Source: Ignavibacteria bacterium | Lineage (GTDB): Bacteria; Bacteroidota; Ignavibacteria; Kapaibacteriales; Kapaibacteriaceae | Direction of reading: 5' to 3' | NCBI GenBank assembly: GCA_947459875.1 | Contig: CANHFG010000009.1 | Location: 1 to 46,215 of the forward strand | DNA: 46,215 bases | Shown: one piece after another, positions 18,202 through 26,287 of the stretch | How the letters are laid out: every line of letters starts with the position of its first letter | Numbering within the stretch: position 1 is the stretch's first letter | Program-made: the position numbers and the translations under genes | The notes under the pieces: generated by a model | What the model saw: the letters and a program-made list of their open reading frames with translations, nothing else | Databases searched by the model: none | Told to the model about the DNA's origin: nothing

Positions 18202-18931
18202 TTATGGTTCTCCCGGACCGAATGGTGCCATACCGCAAACGGGATCGCAGTGTACTCCGGGAACGAGTGTAGGGCACGGTAGGGCAGGTGGATTCGTTGA
18301 TGCCGGAGGCTGACGCGTGATACGACGCTCACCAGCCTCGTTGATACAGACTACAAAGCGATCTATGCAGCATGTTTCAGTGGTCTCACACCAGTGCAGG
18401 CGATTCCACTGATAGCCCGTGCCATTGTTTAGGTCCCCATCGGGGTCCGTGAATAGCTTCTGCCAACAAGGTCCCTTGACCACCCGCCAATTGGTTTCGC
18501 ATTCACCAGGATTTTTCGGAGGGAATCTCATGGGGTTGAGAAGCAACATTCTTCTGGTCACTTCCGCAAGAATCATCGCCGGACTCATGCTGTTAAAACA
18601 CGCGTCGCAAAACGGATTGTTGGTTTGATTCACACCATTGGTTGTTGTGACGGACTCGATGTAAAGATCATGGTACTGATTGCAAGCATTTCGAATGGAG
18701 TATCTGACTTCTACAGTGCAGCCGGGACATAGCTCAAGCAGCACAGGCTCGAAGTTCTGCCATGGTGGGAAAGGGGTTTCAGGGCAATCCGGAATGCAGG
18801 GTGTTGAGAACGCCTGAGGCTGATTACCCCCCCCCCCCCGCGGTGTTGGGCTGGGCAACAACCTGAACGTAACTGCCGGCCATGAGCAAGGAGCACACGA
18901 GCAGCGCGACTGAAGTGATGAATCGTTTCAT
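18202..18931 (-). CDS. Cys-rich exported protein, frame broken by a G13 tract after the signal peptide
   Basis: The ATG at 18931 has AAAGGA upstream and encodes a clear signal peptide (MKRFITSVALLVCSLLMAG, then VVAQP). Codons ACC-GC then enter a run of 13 G and hit TAA at 18826-18824, so the present product is only 34 residues. The long downstream frame (NQPQAFSTPC to FGPGEP, ending at 18202) has about 16 Cys with several CxxC pairs (CPGC, CDAC) and would be joined in frame by 12 (or 9 or 15) G. The body has no recognised family; many Cys suggest disulfides in an extracytoplasmic domain. No T9SS sorting domain is visible. It sits directly upstream of the T9SS propeller gene. Confidence 0.8.
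18827..18839 (-). repeat. Homopolymer tract, G13 on the coding (minus) strand
   Basis: Thirteen C on the plus strand, inside the coding sequence right after the signal peptide of the 18202-18931 gene. Thirteen gives an immediate TAA stop; twelve restores the reading frame. It is the longest homopolymer I see in the window. Confidence 0.9.
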
Positions 18932-19203
18932 AGAACGATCCTTTCAAAAAATGAATGAATGAAAACCCGGCAGCCACATGACTGCCCTATCTGTATTGCG
19001 TATTAACGTTGGTCTTCAGCACGTGCTTCTGACCCAGGCAACTTACGGAGGCACTCGCTCATGTCATGGTATAATAATTGAAATTTTGGGACAACTACTT
19101 TTTCATCGTGTGAAGCGCCCTACGCCCCTTCTGATAGGGGCTAGCGAAGATTTCGAAACCAACACAAAGGTGTGATTCGAAATTTTCCAGAAAAACAAGA
19201 TGC
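18932..19203. other. Non-coding stretch upstream of the Cys-rich gene
   Basis: No credible gene in either direction. It should hold the promoter and leader of the minus-strand gene that starts at 18931 (SD AAAGGA, preceded by a T-run). I could not place promoter boxes with confidence. Confidence 0.5.
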
Positions 19204-19224
19204 GGGCGAGACTGCGTCTCGCCC
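19204..19224. repeat. REP-like hairpin, GGGCGAGAC / GTCTCGCCC
   Basis: Perfect 9-bp inverted repeat around a TGC loop, the same palindrome as at 1812-1832. It lies next to a second, different palindromic element (19231-19296). Confidence 0.75.
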
Positions 19225-19230
19225 ATTGGT

Positions 19231-19296
19231 TGTCATCCCCGCGAAAGCGGGGATCCATGCGTGTGAAGATGGACTCCCGCGTTCGCGACAATGACA
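19231..19296. repeat. Palindromic intergenic element with TGTCAT/ATGACA ends
   Basis: 66-bp unit with inverted ends TGTCAT and ATGACA. Inside, CCCCGCGAAAGCGGGG forms a stem at the left, and ACTCCCGCGTTCGCG forms the degenerate right half. Reverse translation gives the WIPAFAGMT-like phrases often seen as false ORFs in genomes carrying this widespread REP/MITE-type repeat family. No transposase is present here, so if mobile it would need help in trans. Confidence 0.7.
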
Positions 19297-19340
19297 CACC
19301 TCGCACCCCACACCCCACACCTCAAACCCCAAACCTGTCA
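19292..19340 (-). repeat. Degenerate heptamer array, seven units, G-rich on the minus strand
   Basis: Exactly seven 7-nt units; on the minus strand TGACAGG, TTTGGGG, TTTGAGG, TGTGGGG, TGTGGGG, TGCGAGG, TGTGTCA. The ends TGACA/TGTCA are inverted. The array overlaps the TGA stop of polA, so it forms the start of the polA 3' untranslated region, and its other end overlaps the palindromic element at 19231-19296. Confidence 0.8.
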
Positions 19341-22154
19341 ATGCGCTTCATACCACGACGGACCCGATCCTGACTCCACCACTACGGGTACGCCGTCAAG
19401 GGGCAGGGCATGTTCCATTTCATGTTTGGCCAGGGCGCACAGGGCTTCGACTTCATGTTCAGGAGCTTCAAAGACCAGTTCGTCGTGTACCTGCAGGAGC
19501 ATCATGGAGGCCAGGCCTTCGGCCTGCATGCGGTTGTGGACGCGGACCATGGCCAGTTTCATCATATCGGCGGCAGTACCTTGAATAGGCATGTTGATGG
19601 CAGCGCGCTCGGCGGCTGTGCGAAGCCCGCGGTTAGCGGCATTGATCATCGGGAAGTACCGGCGGCGTCCTAGGATGGTGGACGCATAGCCCCTTTCGCG
19701 TGTCGACTCAATGGTCTCGTCCATGTAGCGCTTGATGCCCGGATACTTTTCGAAGTAGCTCTCGATGATCTTCTGACCTTCGGTGCGGGGGATGCCGAGC
19801 CGCTGCGCAAGACCAAAGGCACCCAGTCCGTACATGATACCGAAGTTGACGGTCTTGGCTACGCGGCGTTGATCGGAGGTCACCTCGCTGATCGGCACGT
19901 CGTGCAGAATTGCGGCGGTGGCCGAGTGAATGTCAGCTCCGGAGGCAAAGGCCGAGCGGAGATTCCCGTCCCTGGAGATTGCTGCCATGATCCGCAGCTC
20001 GATCTGGGAATAGTCAGCCGAGACCATCACCCATCCTTTGCGCTGCGGAACAAATGCCTTGCGAATGCGCAGTCCAAGTTCGGTTCGGATCGGAATGTTC
20101 TGGAGGTTGGGATCGGTCGATGACAGGCGTCCGGTAGCGGCCACGGTCTGATTGAACGTCGTGTGCACGCGCCCTGTATGGGGATTGATGAGCTTTGGCA
20201 AGGATTCCACGTACGTCGAGCGGAGTTTTTCCACCTGACGGTAGTCGAGGATCATCTGCGCTATGGGATACGAATCAGCCAGCTCCGTCAGCACCGACGA
20301 ATCGGTGGAAAATCCTGTCTTGGTCTTCTTCGATGCCGGCAGCATGAGCTTTTCGAACAGCACTTCGGCAAGCTGCTTCGGCGAGGCAATGGTGAACTCT
20401 TCGCCCGCCTCCTGCCAGATCTCGGCTTCAAGACGTCTAGCCTCGCTGCGCATGAACTCGCCGAGTCCGCTGAGCGATTCGGTATTGATACAGACACCAT
20501 TGCGCTCCATGGTCACAAGCACGGGCACGGCAGCAAACTCAACCCTACGGGCAAAGTCGAGCAGCTCTGACTTTTCCAGCTCCGGCTGCAGGGTATGACG
20601 AAGCTTCAGAGCTACATCGGCGTCCTCGCAGGCATAGTCTGACACGCGCGCCGGGTCGATCTCCCGCATTGAAAGCTGTTGTCCGCGCTTCTCGCCGATG
20701 AGCGTCGTGATCGAGATCGGTGCATACTTCAACCATCGTTCAGACAGAGCATCAAGATTATGCGGTCGGTCGGGGTCGAGCACGTAACTGGCAAGCATAC
20801 TGTCGAATGCCAGGGGGCTTACGCTAACGCCATACCGACTTAAAATCAGCATGTCGAACTTGGCGTTCTGACCCAGCTTCTCGATCGACGGATCTTCGAG
20901 AAGGGGCTTGATGGCCTTCAATACGTCGGCCACCGGCAGACCATGTCCACCGCCGTGCTCACCGAAAAGCGAGCCCCCTTCGAGAGGATCAGGATCATCG
21001 ACATCAATGTAGTAGGCTTTGCCCTCGGCAGCCGACAATGCAACGCCAACGATGCGGCAGCGCATGGCATCGAGACCGGTGGTCTCAAGATCAAACGAGA
21101 GCTCTGCAGATCCCTTCAACTCTGTGATGGCCAGTTCAAGCCCACCGGGCGTATCAACCAGGGTGTAGTCGTGCGCAAGGTCCGAGAGGATCGTCAGATG
21201 ATGCGTGGGCTCTGCGGGTGAGAGATTACTCTCATGTCGTGCGGATACGTCGGACGTTGCTGATGCTTCGCCACCGCTGGCTTGTGCGTACTTGGCAAAC
21301 TTTCGGCGCAGCGTTCCAAAGCCCAGTTCTTCGCAGAAGGAATCGATGGCAAGACCGTCCATGGGCCTGCGCACCAGGGCTACGCGCTTTGCATCGATCG
21401 GCACATCTGTGTGGATGGTCACGAGTTGCTTTGACAGAAACGCCATGTCTCGACTCTCTTCGAGCTTCTTCTTCACCGAGGCTCGCTCGACCTGTTCAAG
21501 CTGTTCGTAGAGTGCTTCCAGGGAGCCGAACTGCTCGATCAGCGGGATGGCGGTTTTCTCTCCGACGCCCTTTACGCCCGGAACGTTGTCTGAGGAGTCG
21601 CCGATGAGTGCCAGAACGTCAATGACGTGGTCGGGGCCCACGCCGAACTTGTCCTTGACCTTTACAGCGTCCAAGACATCGTACTCGCCGACATCTTTGC
21701 CCGGACGCAGGATCTTTACCTTGTCGTTGACCAGCTGGAAGTAGTCCTTATCCGATGTCACACAAAGGATCTCATGACCATCATTGCTCTCACGTTTGCA
21801 GATCGTTCCGATAATGTCGTCGGCCTCGAATCCCGGCATCTCCACCATCTCGAGCCCCATGAGCGAGATCAGCTCCTTGATTCGGGCAAGCTGCGGGACA
21901 AGGTCCTCGGGAAAGGCGTCGCGATGGGCCTTGTACTGGTCGTACATCACATGCCGGAACGTCGGCTCGGGTGTGTCGAAGACCACAGCGATAGCATCGG
22001 GGTTGTGCTTATCGAGCAATGACGTGAGAATATTCGCAAAGGCAAACACCGCAAATGTCGGCTCGCCCGACGGCGATTGCATCCCCGTGCGTTGCAGGGC
22101 ATGATAGGCCCGAAAAACGAGCGACATGCCATCAATCAGAATCAGTGGACCCAT
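19338..22154 (-). CDS. polA: DNA polymerase I
   Basis: 938 residues, full length. The 5'-3' exonuclease domain (1-290) has FVFRAYHA-like and FEADDIIGTI motifs. The 3'-5' proofreading domain (about 330-520) looks active: DLETTG (ExoI), GQNAKFDML (ExoII) and YACEDAD (ExoIII). The polymerase domain (about 560-938) has SADYSQIELRI (motif A), RRVAKTVNFGIMYGLGAFGL (motif B/O-helix) and LQVHDELVFEAP (motif C). It fills gaps and removes RNA primers in repair and lagging-strand synthesis. Its ATG lies only 32 bp from that of the divergent terC gene; its stop codon lies at the edge of the heptamer array. Confidence 0.97.
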   Translation of the reverse strand: MGPLILIDGMSLVFRAYHALQRTGMQSPSGEPTFAVFAFANILTSLLDKHNPDAIAVVFDTPEPTFRHVMYDQYKAHRDAFPEDLVPQLARIKELISLMGLEMVEMPGFEADDIIGTICKRESNDGHEILCVTSDKDYFQLVNDKVKILRPGKDVGEYDVLDAVKVKDKFGVGPDHVIDVLALIGDSSDNVPGVKGVGEKTAIPLIEQFGSLEALYEQLEQVERASVKKKLEESRDMAFLSKQLVTIHTDVPIDAKRVALVRRPMDGLAIDSFCEELGFGTLRRKFAKYAQASGGEASATSDVSARHESNLSPAEPTHHLTILSDLAHDYTLVDTPGGLELAITELKGSAELSFDLETTGLDAMRCRIVGVALSAAEGKAYYIDVDDPDPLEGGSLFGEHGGGHGLPVADVLKAIKPLLEDPSIEKLGQNAKFDMLILSRYGVSVSPLAFDSMLASYVLDPDRPHNLDALSERWLKYAPISITTLIGEKRGQQLSMREIDPARVSDYACEDADVALKLRHTLQPELEKSELLDFARRVEFAAVPVLVTMERNGVCINTESLSGLGEFMRSEARRLEAEIWQEAGEEFTIASPKQLAEVLFEKLMLPASKKTKTGFSTDSSVLTELADSYPIAQMILDYRQVEKLRSTYVESLPKLINPHTGRVHTTFNQTVAATGRLSSTDPNLQNIPIRTELGLRIRKAFVPQRKGWVMVSADYSQIELRIMAAISRDGNLRSAFASGADIHSATAAILHDVPISEVTSDQRRVAKTVNFGIMYGLGAFGLAQRLGIPRTEGQKIIESYFEKYPGIKRYMDETIESTRERGYASTILGRRRYFPMINAANRGLRTAAERAAINMPIQGTAADMMKLAMVRVHNRMQAEGLASMMLLQVHDELVFEAPEHEVEALCALAKHEMEHALPLDGVPVVVESGSGPSWYEAH

Positions 22155-22186
22155 TTGTACAATCTACGGTCGTAGTTTCGCAAAAC

Positions 22187-23119
22187 ATGATGCTCCCTGT
22201 CATCCCCGAACCGATCCTTTATACCGGTTTCATCATTCTCGTTCTGTTGCTTCTGGCACTGGACCTCGGCGTGTTCAATAAAACGCCACACGTCGTCAAG
22301 GTCAGCGAAGCCGTGGGGTGGACCGTGTTCTGGATCTGTCTAGCCCTTTTGTTCAACCTTTTCGTGTACTTCGAAAAGGGGCCAATAGCAGCGCAGGAAT
22401 TCTTCGCGGGATATCTTCTGGAGCAGTCGCTCTCGGTCGATAACATCTTCGTGATCATCCTGATCCTGAAGTACTTCAAGGTCGCCCCGCAGTATCATCA
22501 CAAGGTGCTCTTCTGGGGTATTATCGGCGCTCTGGTCATGCGCGGCGCGATGATCGCCATCGGTGCTGCGCTGATCGCCACGTTCCACTGGATCTTCTAC
22601 GTCTTCGGTGCCTTCCTGATCTTTACCGGTATTCGCATGGCCTTCAGTGACGAGGAGGCCGAAGAGCTTGAGGCGAACGCCGTTGTGAGGATCGCGCGCA
22701 AGTACCTGCGCATAACCCCCGGTTACCACCAGGATCGGTTTTGGATCATCAAGGACGGTGTTCGCTGGTTCACGCCACTTTTTCTGGTTCTACTCGTTGT
22801 TGAGTTCACCGATCTCGTCTTTGCCGTCGATTCAATTCCGGCCATCTTCGCTGTCACCAAAGACCCGTTCATCGTCTTCACCTCGAACGTCTTTGCCGTC
22901 ATGGGCCTGCGGTCACTCTTCTTCGCCGTGGCCGGCGTGATGGGCATCTTCCACTACCTCAAGTATGGCCTAAGTCTTATTCTATCGTTCATCGGCGTCA
23001 AGATGCTGATCCATGACTTCTACGTCATGCCCATTGAGATCGCCCTCGGCGTTATCGCCGTCGTGCTCTCGGTAAGCGTACTGGCCTCGATACTGATGCC
23101 TCAAAAGAAGGATGCATAA
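22187..23119 (+). CDS. TerC family integral membrane protein
   Basis: Start at the ATG at 22187 (MMLPVIPEP); the longer frame would lie inside polA. About 310 residues with eight or nine hydrophobic helices. Family motifs are present: LLLALDLGVFNK, EQSLSVDNIFVIILIL, and VEFTDLVFAVDSIPAIFAVTKDPFIVFTSN is the second acidic helix pair of TerC proteins. Members are linked to tellurite resistance and, in several bacteria, to Mn export or metallation of secreted enzymes. The function here is inferred only from the family. Its stop overlaps the start of the NlpC/P60 gene by 8 nt, so they are co-transcribed. Confidence 0.93.
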   Translation: MMLPVIPEPILYTGFIILVLLLLALDLGVFNKTPHVVKVSEAVGWTVFWICLALLFNLFVYFEKGPIAAQEFFAGYLLEQSLSVDNIFVIILILKYFKVAPQYHHKVLFWGIIGALVMRGAMIAIGAALIATFHWIFYVFGAFLIFTGIRMAFSDEEAEELEANAVVRIARKYLRITPGYHQDRFWIIKDGVRWFTPLFLVLLVVEFTDLVFAVDSIPAIFAVTKDPFIVFTSNVFAVMGLRSLFFAVAGVMGIFHYLKYGLSLILSFIGVKMLIHDFYVMPIEIALGVIAVVLSVSVLASILMPQKKDA

Positions 23120-23570
23120 GGGGCTGATCCTTGCTGTTGGCGTGGTCCTGGCATTACTGATTATTGGCTGCTCAAGCTCATCCCGCGTGCGGAGCACTGC
23201 TCCCCCTGCCCTTAAACCCGTTATTGATCAGGCAATGGACCTACTGGGAACGTCGTACTGCAATGCCGGGACTACGCCTGACTGTTTTGATTGCTCGGGA
23301 TTCGTCTCCTTTTGCTTTGCCTCCAACGGCATCAAGCTGCCGCGCGTTTCCGCCGATATGTACCGCGCAGGGTCGGCCGTGGAGCGAACCAATCTTCAAG
23401 GGGGCGACCTGGTGTTCTTCTCGCTCTCGGGTGGACGCATCAATCATGTTGGGATAGCGCTGAACGACAAACAGTTCATCCACAGCTCCTCATCCAAAGG
23501 GGTCAGCATAGCCACCTTCTCCGATGCTTACTGGTCACCGAAATATGTCGGAGCGTGTAGAGTCAAGTGA
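23112..23570 (+). CDS. NlpC/P60 (C40) cell-wall hydrolase, predicted lipoprotein
   Basis: 152 residues. The signal sequence ends in LIIGCSSSS, a lipobox, so the mature protein should be lipid-anchored at Cys 20. The C40 domain follows: DCFDCSGFVSFCF with the catalytic Cys (DCSG), GGDLVFFSLSGGRINHVGIAL with the catalytic His (INHVG), and QFIHSSSSKGV. Such enzymes cut D-Glu to diamino-acid links in peptidoglycan stem peptides. It overlaps the 3' end of terC and is followed by a structured intergenic region before hsp20. Confidence 0.93.
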   Translation: MHKGLILAVGVVLALLIIGCSSSSRVRSTAPPALKPVIDQAMDLLGTSYCNAGTTPDCFDCSGFVSFCFASNGIKLPRVSADMYRAGSAVERTNLQGGDLVFFSLSGGRINHVGIALNDKQFIHSSSSKGVSIATFSDAYWSPKYVGACRVK

Positions 23571-23580
23571 CGAGCGGCGA

Positions 23581-23605
23581 GTGACAACATGACATACATT
23601 GTCAC
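23581..23605. promoter_or_regulatory. Inverted repeat GTGACAA-N11-TTGTCAC upstream of hsp20
   Basis: Perfect 7-bp inverted repeat 162 bp before the hsp20 start and 11 bp after the NlpC/P60 stop. Size and spacing suit an operator for a dimeric regulator. It is not the CIRCE element (no TTAGCACTC). The role is an inference. Confidence 0.4.
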
Positions 23606-23610
23606 CGTAT

Positions 23611-23664
23611 AACTGCCGTTATGACGGCGACTTAGCTAAGGGGACTGCCATTACGGCAGTTTTT
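23611..23664 (+). terminator. Competing hairpins ending in an intrinsic-terminator-like stem, hsp20 leader
   Basis: Local stem 1: GCCGT (23615-23619)/ACGGC (23624-23628). Stem 2: ACTGCC (23644-23649)/GGCAGT (23655-23660) followed by T5, terminator-like. The two regions can also pair with each other: AACTGCCGT (23611-23619) with ACGGCAGTT (23653-23661), nine bases exact, excluding both local stems. A perfect palindrome CTTAGCTAAG lies between. It either terminates the terC/NlpC operon or acts as an attenuator for hsp20-dnaK. Confidence 0.5.
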
Positions 23665-23766
23665 CGTGATTGGCACGATTTTCCAAGAGGAACGTCATCA
23701 CCGCAGTTCCACCAATGGCCATTGGGAGCACAAATGTCATTCCTCATCACCACTAGGAGACCGACA

Positions 23767-24207
23767 ATGTCCCTGATCAAAGTTGATCCGTTTCGCGGAG
23801 TCGATACGGTATTCCGTCGCATGAATGAACTGTTTGATGGCTTCAACGACGGAGGTCTGCAGTTCGAGATCGGCGATTTCACGCCACGCGTTGATATCTG
23901 CGACGAGGCCGAAGGCGTTTCCTTCCACGCTGAGCTTCCGGGCTTGGATAAGAAGGATGTGAAGATCACCGTGACCGACGATCGCGTGCTGACGATCCGC
24001 GGAGAGAAGAAGCGCGAAGAGAGGCAGCAGAACAAGAACTACACTCGCATTGAGCGCAACTATGGTTCGTTCTCGCGCTCATTCACACTACCGAGCGACC
24101 TCAAGCTCGACTCAGTGAAAGCAACGTTCGACAAAGGTGTTCTAACGGTATGGGTGGCAAAGAAAGAGCCGGCCATGCACAAGGAACAAGAGATCAAGAT
24201 CTCGTAA
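23767..24207 (+). CDS. Small heat-shock protein, Hsp20/alpha-crystallin family
   Basis: 146 residues from the ATG at 23767, behind AGGAGA. The alpha-crystallin domain spans about 40-135: FTPRVDICDEAEGVSFHAELPG, then IRGEKKREERQ, RIERNYGSFSRSFTLP and FDKGVLTVWV (the AxxxxGVLxV motif; Ala replaced by Phe-Asp here). The C-terminal QEIKIS supplies the I-x-I oligomerisation motif. It is an ATP-independent holdase that keeps unfolding proteins soluble and hands them to DnaK, which is encoded 40 bp downstream in the same direction. The leader contains competing hairpins and an inverted repeat that may control it. Confidence 0.95.
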   Translation: MSLIKVDPFRGVDTVFRRMNELFDGFNDGGLQFEIGDFTPRVDICDEAEGVSFHAELPGLDKKDVKITVTDDRVLTIRGEKKREERQQNKNYTRIERNYGSFSRSFTLPSDLKLDSVKATFDKGVLTVWVAKKEPAMHKEQEIKIS

Positions 24208-24247
24208 GCAACTCACATTCACACACGTTTAGGTTTAAGGATTCCCA

Positions 24248-26149
24248 ATGGGAAAGATCATCGGAATTGACCTCGGAACGACGAATTCCTGCGTCGCCGT
24301 CATGGAAGGCACCACGCCTGTTGTGATCGCGAACGTTGAAGGAATGCGTACCACGCCGTCGGTCGTCGCATTCACAAAGAGCGGTGAGCGCCTTGTCGGT
24401 CAGTCGGCAAAGCGTCAGTCTGTTACCAACCCGAAGAACACGATCTACTCGATCAAGCGTTTCATGGGTCGGCAGATGGATGAAGTCTCCGACGAGGCCA
24501 AGGGTGTGCCCTATGCCGTCGTTGCCGGAGATAACAACACTGCTCGTGTAGACATTGACGGCAGACTCTACTCGCCCCCTGAAATCTCGGCCATGGTGCT
24601 GCAGAAGATGAAGCAGACTGCCGAAGATTATCTGGGTGAGAAGATCACTGAGGCCGTCATCACCGTTCCTGCATACTTCAATGACGCCCAGCGTCAGGCC
24701 ACCAAGGATGCGGGCGAGATCGCCGGTCTGACGGTGCGCCGGATCATCAACGAGCCGACGGCGGCCGCACTGGCATACGGGCTCGACAAGAAGGGTCAGA
24801 ACCAGGTCGTTGCCGTGTATGACCTTGGTGGCGGCACGTTCGACGTGTCGATCCTGGAGATCGGGGATGGTGTGTTCGAGGTCAAGTCCACCAACGGTGA
24901 TACGCACCTTGGCGGCGACAACTTCGATCAGCGACTGATCGACTTTCTGGCCGACGAGTTCAATAAGGCCGAGGGCATTGATCTGCGCAAGGATCCGATG
25001 GCCTTGCAGCGGCTGCGTGAAGCTGCCGAAAAGGCCAAGATCGAACTCTCGCAGATGCTGCAGACGGACGTGAACCTGCCGTTCATCACGGCCACGGCCG
25101 AGGGTCCAAAGCACCTGAACGTGAACATCACGCGTGCTCGCTTCGAGCAGCTCTGCACGGACCTTTTCGATCGTTCGCTCAAGCCATGCGAAGCGGCTCT
25201 CCGTGATGCTAAGCTCACGCCATCGCAGATCGACGAAGTCATCCTGGTAGGGGGCTCGACACGCATCCCGAAGATCCAGGAGCTTGTGAAGAACTTCTTT
25301 GGCAAGGAGCCATCCAAGGGCGTCAACCCCGATGAAGTTGTGGCCGTAGGCGCAGCCATTCAGGGCGGCGTTCTCTCGGGCGACGTCAAGGACGTGCTTC
25401 TGCTGGACGTCACTCCGCTGTCGCTCGGTATCGAGACGATGGGTGGTGTGATGACGCCGATGATCCCAGCCAACACGACCATTCCTCACCGCAAGACGGA
25501 AACGTTCTCCACGGCATCGGACAACCAGCCATCGGTGGAGATTCATATCCTGCAGGGCGAGCGGTCAATGGCGGCTGATAACAAGACGCTTGGCAAGTTC
25601 CACCTTGATGGCATCCCGCCGGCACCGCGCGGCATTCCGCAGGTCGAGGTCACCTTTGACATCGATGCGAACGGAATTCTTAGCGTCACGGCAAAAGACA
25701 AGGCCAGCAACAAGGAACAGAACATCCGCATCACCGGCTCTTCGGGTCTGGACAAGACCGAGGTCGAGAAGATGAAGCGCGACGCTCAGGACCATGCTAC
25801 CGAAGACAAGAAGCGCAAAGAAGAGATCGAGCTCCGCAACCAGGCTGACCAGCTGGTGTACAGCACCGAAAAGCAGCTGAAGGAGTTCGACGAGAAGCTC
25901 GACGCCGATACCAAGGATCGTATCACGAAGGCGAAGGACAGACTTGCCGACGCGGCCAAGAACAACGCCTCCGACATCCGTCCGGCTATGGATGCTCTTA
26001 ACCAGCTCTGGAGCGAAGCCTCCACGAAGATGTACGAGCAGGCATCGACGGCATCGGCCCAACAAGCCCCTTCCGAAGAAGGTCCAGCCCAGGGCGGAGA
26101 CGGAAACAAGGTCGAAGACGCCGACTATACGATCGTCGACGAGAAGTAA
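24248..26149 (+). CDS. dnaK: Molecular chaperone DnaK (Hsp70)
   Basis: 633 residues, full length, ATG behind AAGGA. The ATPase domain shows [18 protein letters not shown] at the N-terminus, [16 protein letters not shown] and [14 protein letters not shown]. The substrate-binding domain starts near 385 after [17 protein letters not shown], and the lid ends in an acidic tail ([12 protein letters not shown]) that carries the Hsp70 C-terminal signature. It folds and refolds proteins in an ATP cycle with DnaJ and GrpE, which are not in this window. Probably one transcript with hsp20; a strong terminator follows at 26201. Confidence 0.98.
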   Translation: MGKIIGIDLGTTNSCVAVMEGTTPVVIANVEGMRTTPSVVAFTKSGERLVGQSAKRQSVTNPKNTIYSIKRFMGRQMDEVSDEAKGVPYAVVAGDNNTARVDIDGRLYSPPEISAMVLQKMKQTAEDYLGEKITEAVITVPAYFNDAQRQATKDAGEIAGLTVRRIINEPTAAALAYGLDKKGQNQVVAVYDLGGGTFDVSILEIGDGVFEVKSTNGDTHLGGDNFDQRLIDFLADEFNKAEGIDLRKDPMALQRLREAAEKAKIELSQMLQTDVNLPFITATAEGPKHLNVNITRARFEQLCTDLFDRSLKPCEAALRDAKLTPSQIDEVILVGGSTRIPKIQELVKNFFGKEPSKGVNPDEVVAVGAAIQGGVLSGDVKDVLLLDVTPLSLGIETMGGVMTPMIPANTTIPHRKTETFSTASDNQPSVEIHILQGERSMAADNKTLGKFHLDGIPPAPRGIPQVEVTFDIDANGILSVTAKDKASNKEQNIRITGSSGLDKTEVEKMKRDAQDHATEDKKRKEEIELRNQADQLVYSTEKQLKEFDEKLDADTKDRITKAKDRLADAAKNNASDIRPAMDALNQLWSEASTKMYEQASTASAQQAPSEEGPAQGGDGNKVEDADYTIVDEK

Positions 26150-26200
26150 CGTTCCCTCGTGTCGGTCGTTCAAGCAACCGGCACCGAATTCACCACCAGC

Positions 26201-26235
26201 GCCCGCACCGTTTCACCACCGGTGCGGGCGTTTTT
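26201..26235 (+). terminator. Rho-independent terminator after dnaK
   Basis: Ten-base perfect stem GCCCGCACCG (26201-26210)/CGGTGCGGGC (26220-26229), 9-nt loop, followed by GTTTTTG. It lies 51 bp after the dnaK stop. Confidence 0.88.
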
Positions 26236-26287
26236 GTTAGAGATCGCCCCGTGACACTGGAAGATGCGGAACGCGTAAATTCCCCTT

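Noticed and set aside
19103-19341. Small minus-strand ORFs containing WIPAFAGMT / MDPRFRGDD phrases
   Set aside because: These are translations of the palindromic element at 19231-19296, a frequent source of false ORFs.
20480-21160. Possible loss of proofreading in polA
   Set aside because: All three exonuclease motifs (DLETTG, GQNAKFD, YACEDAD) are intact.
22055-22186. N-terminal extension of TerC inside polA
   Set aside because: The extension overlaps the polA start on the other strand, has no TerC similarity and precedes a good membrane-protein start at 22187.
23581-23605. CIRCE / HrcA operator before hsp20
   Set aside because: The arms GTGACAA/TTGTCAC and 11-nt spacer do not match the CIRCE sequence or spacing.
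24194-25546. 450-codon open frame on the minus strand opposite dnaK
   Set aside because: It is a shadow of the dnaK reading frame caused by codon bias; composition is rich in His, Arg and Val with no domain, and dnaK is unambiguous on the other strand.
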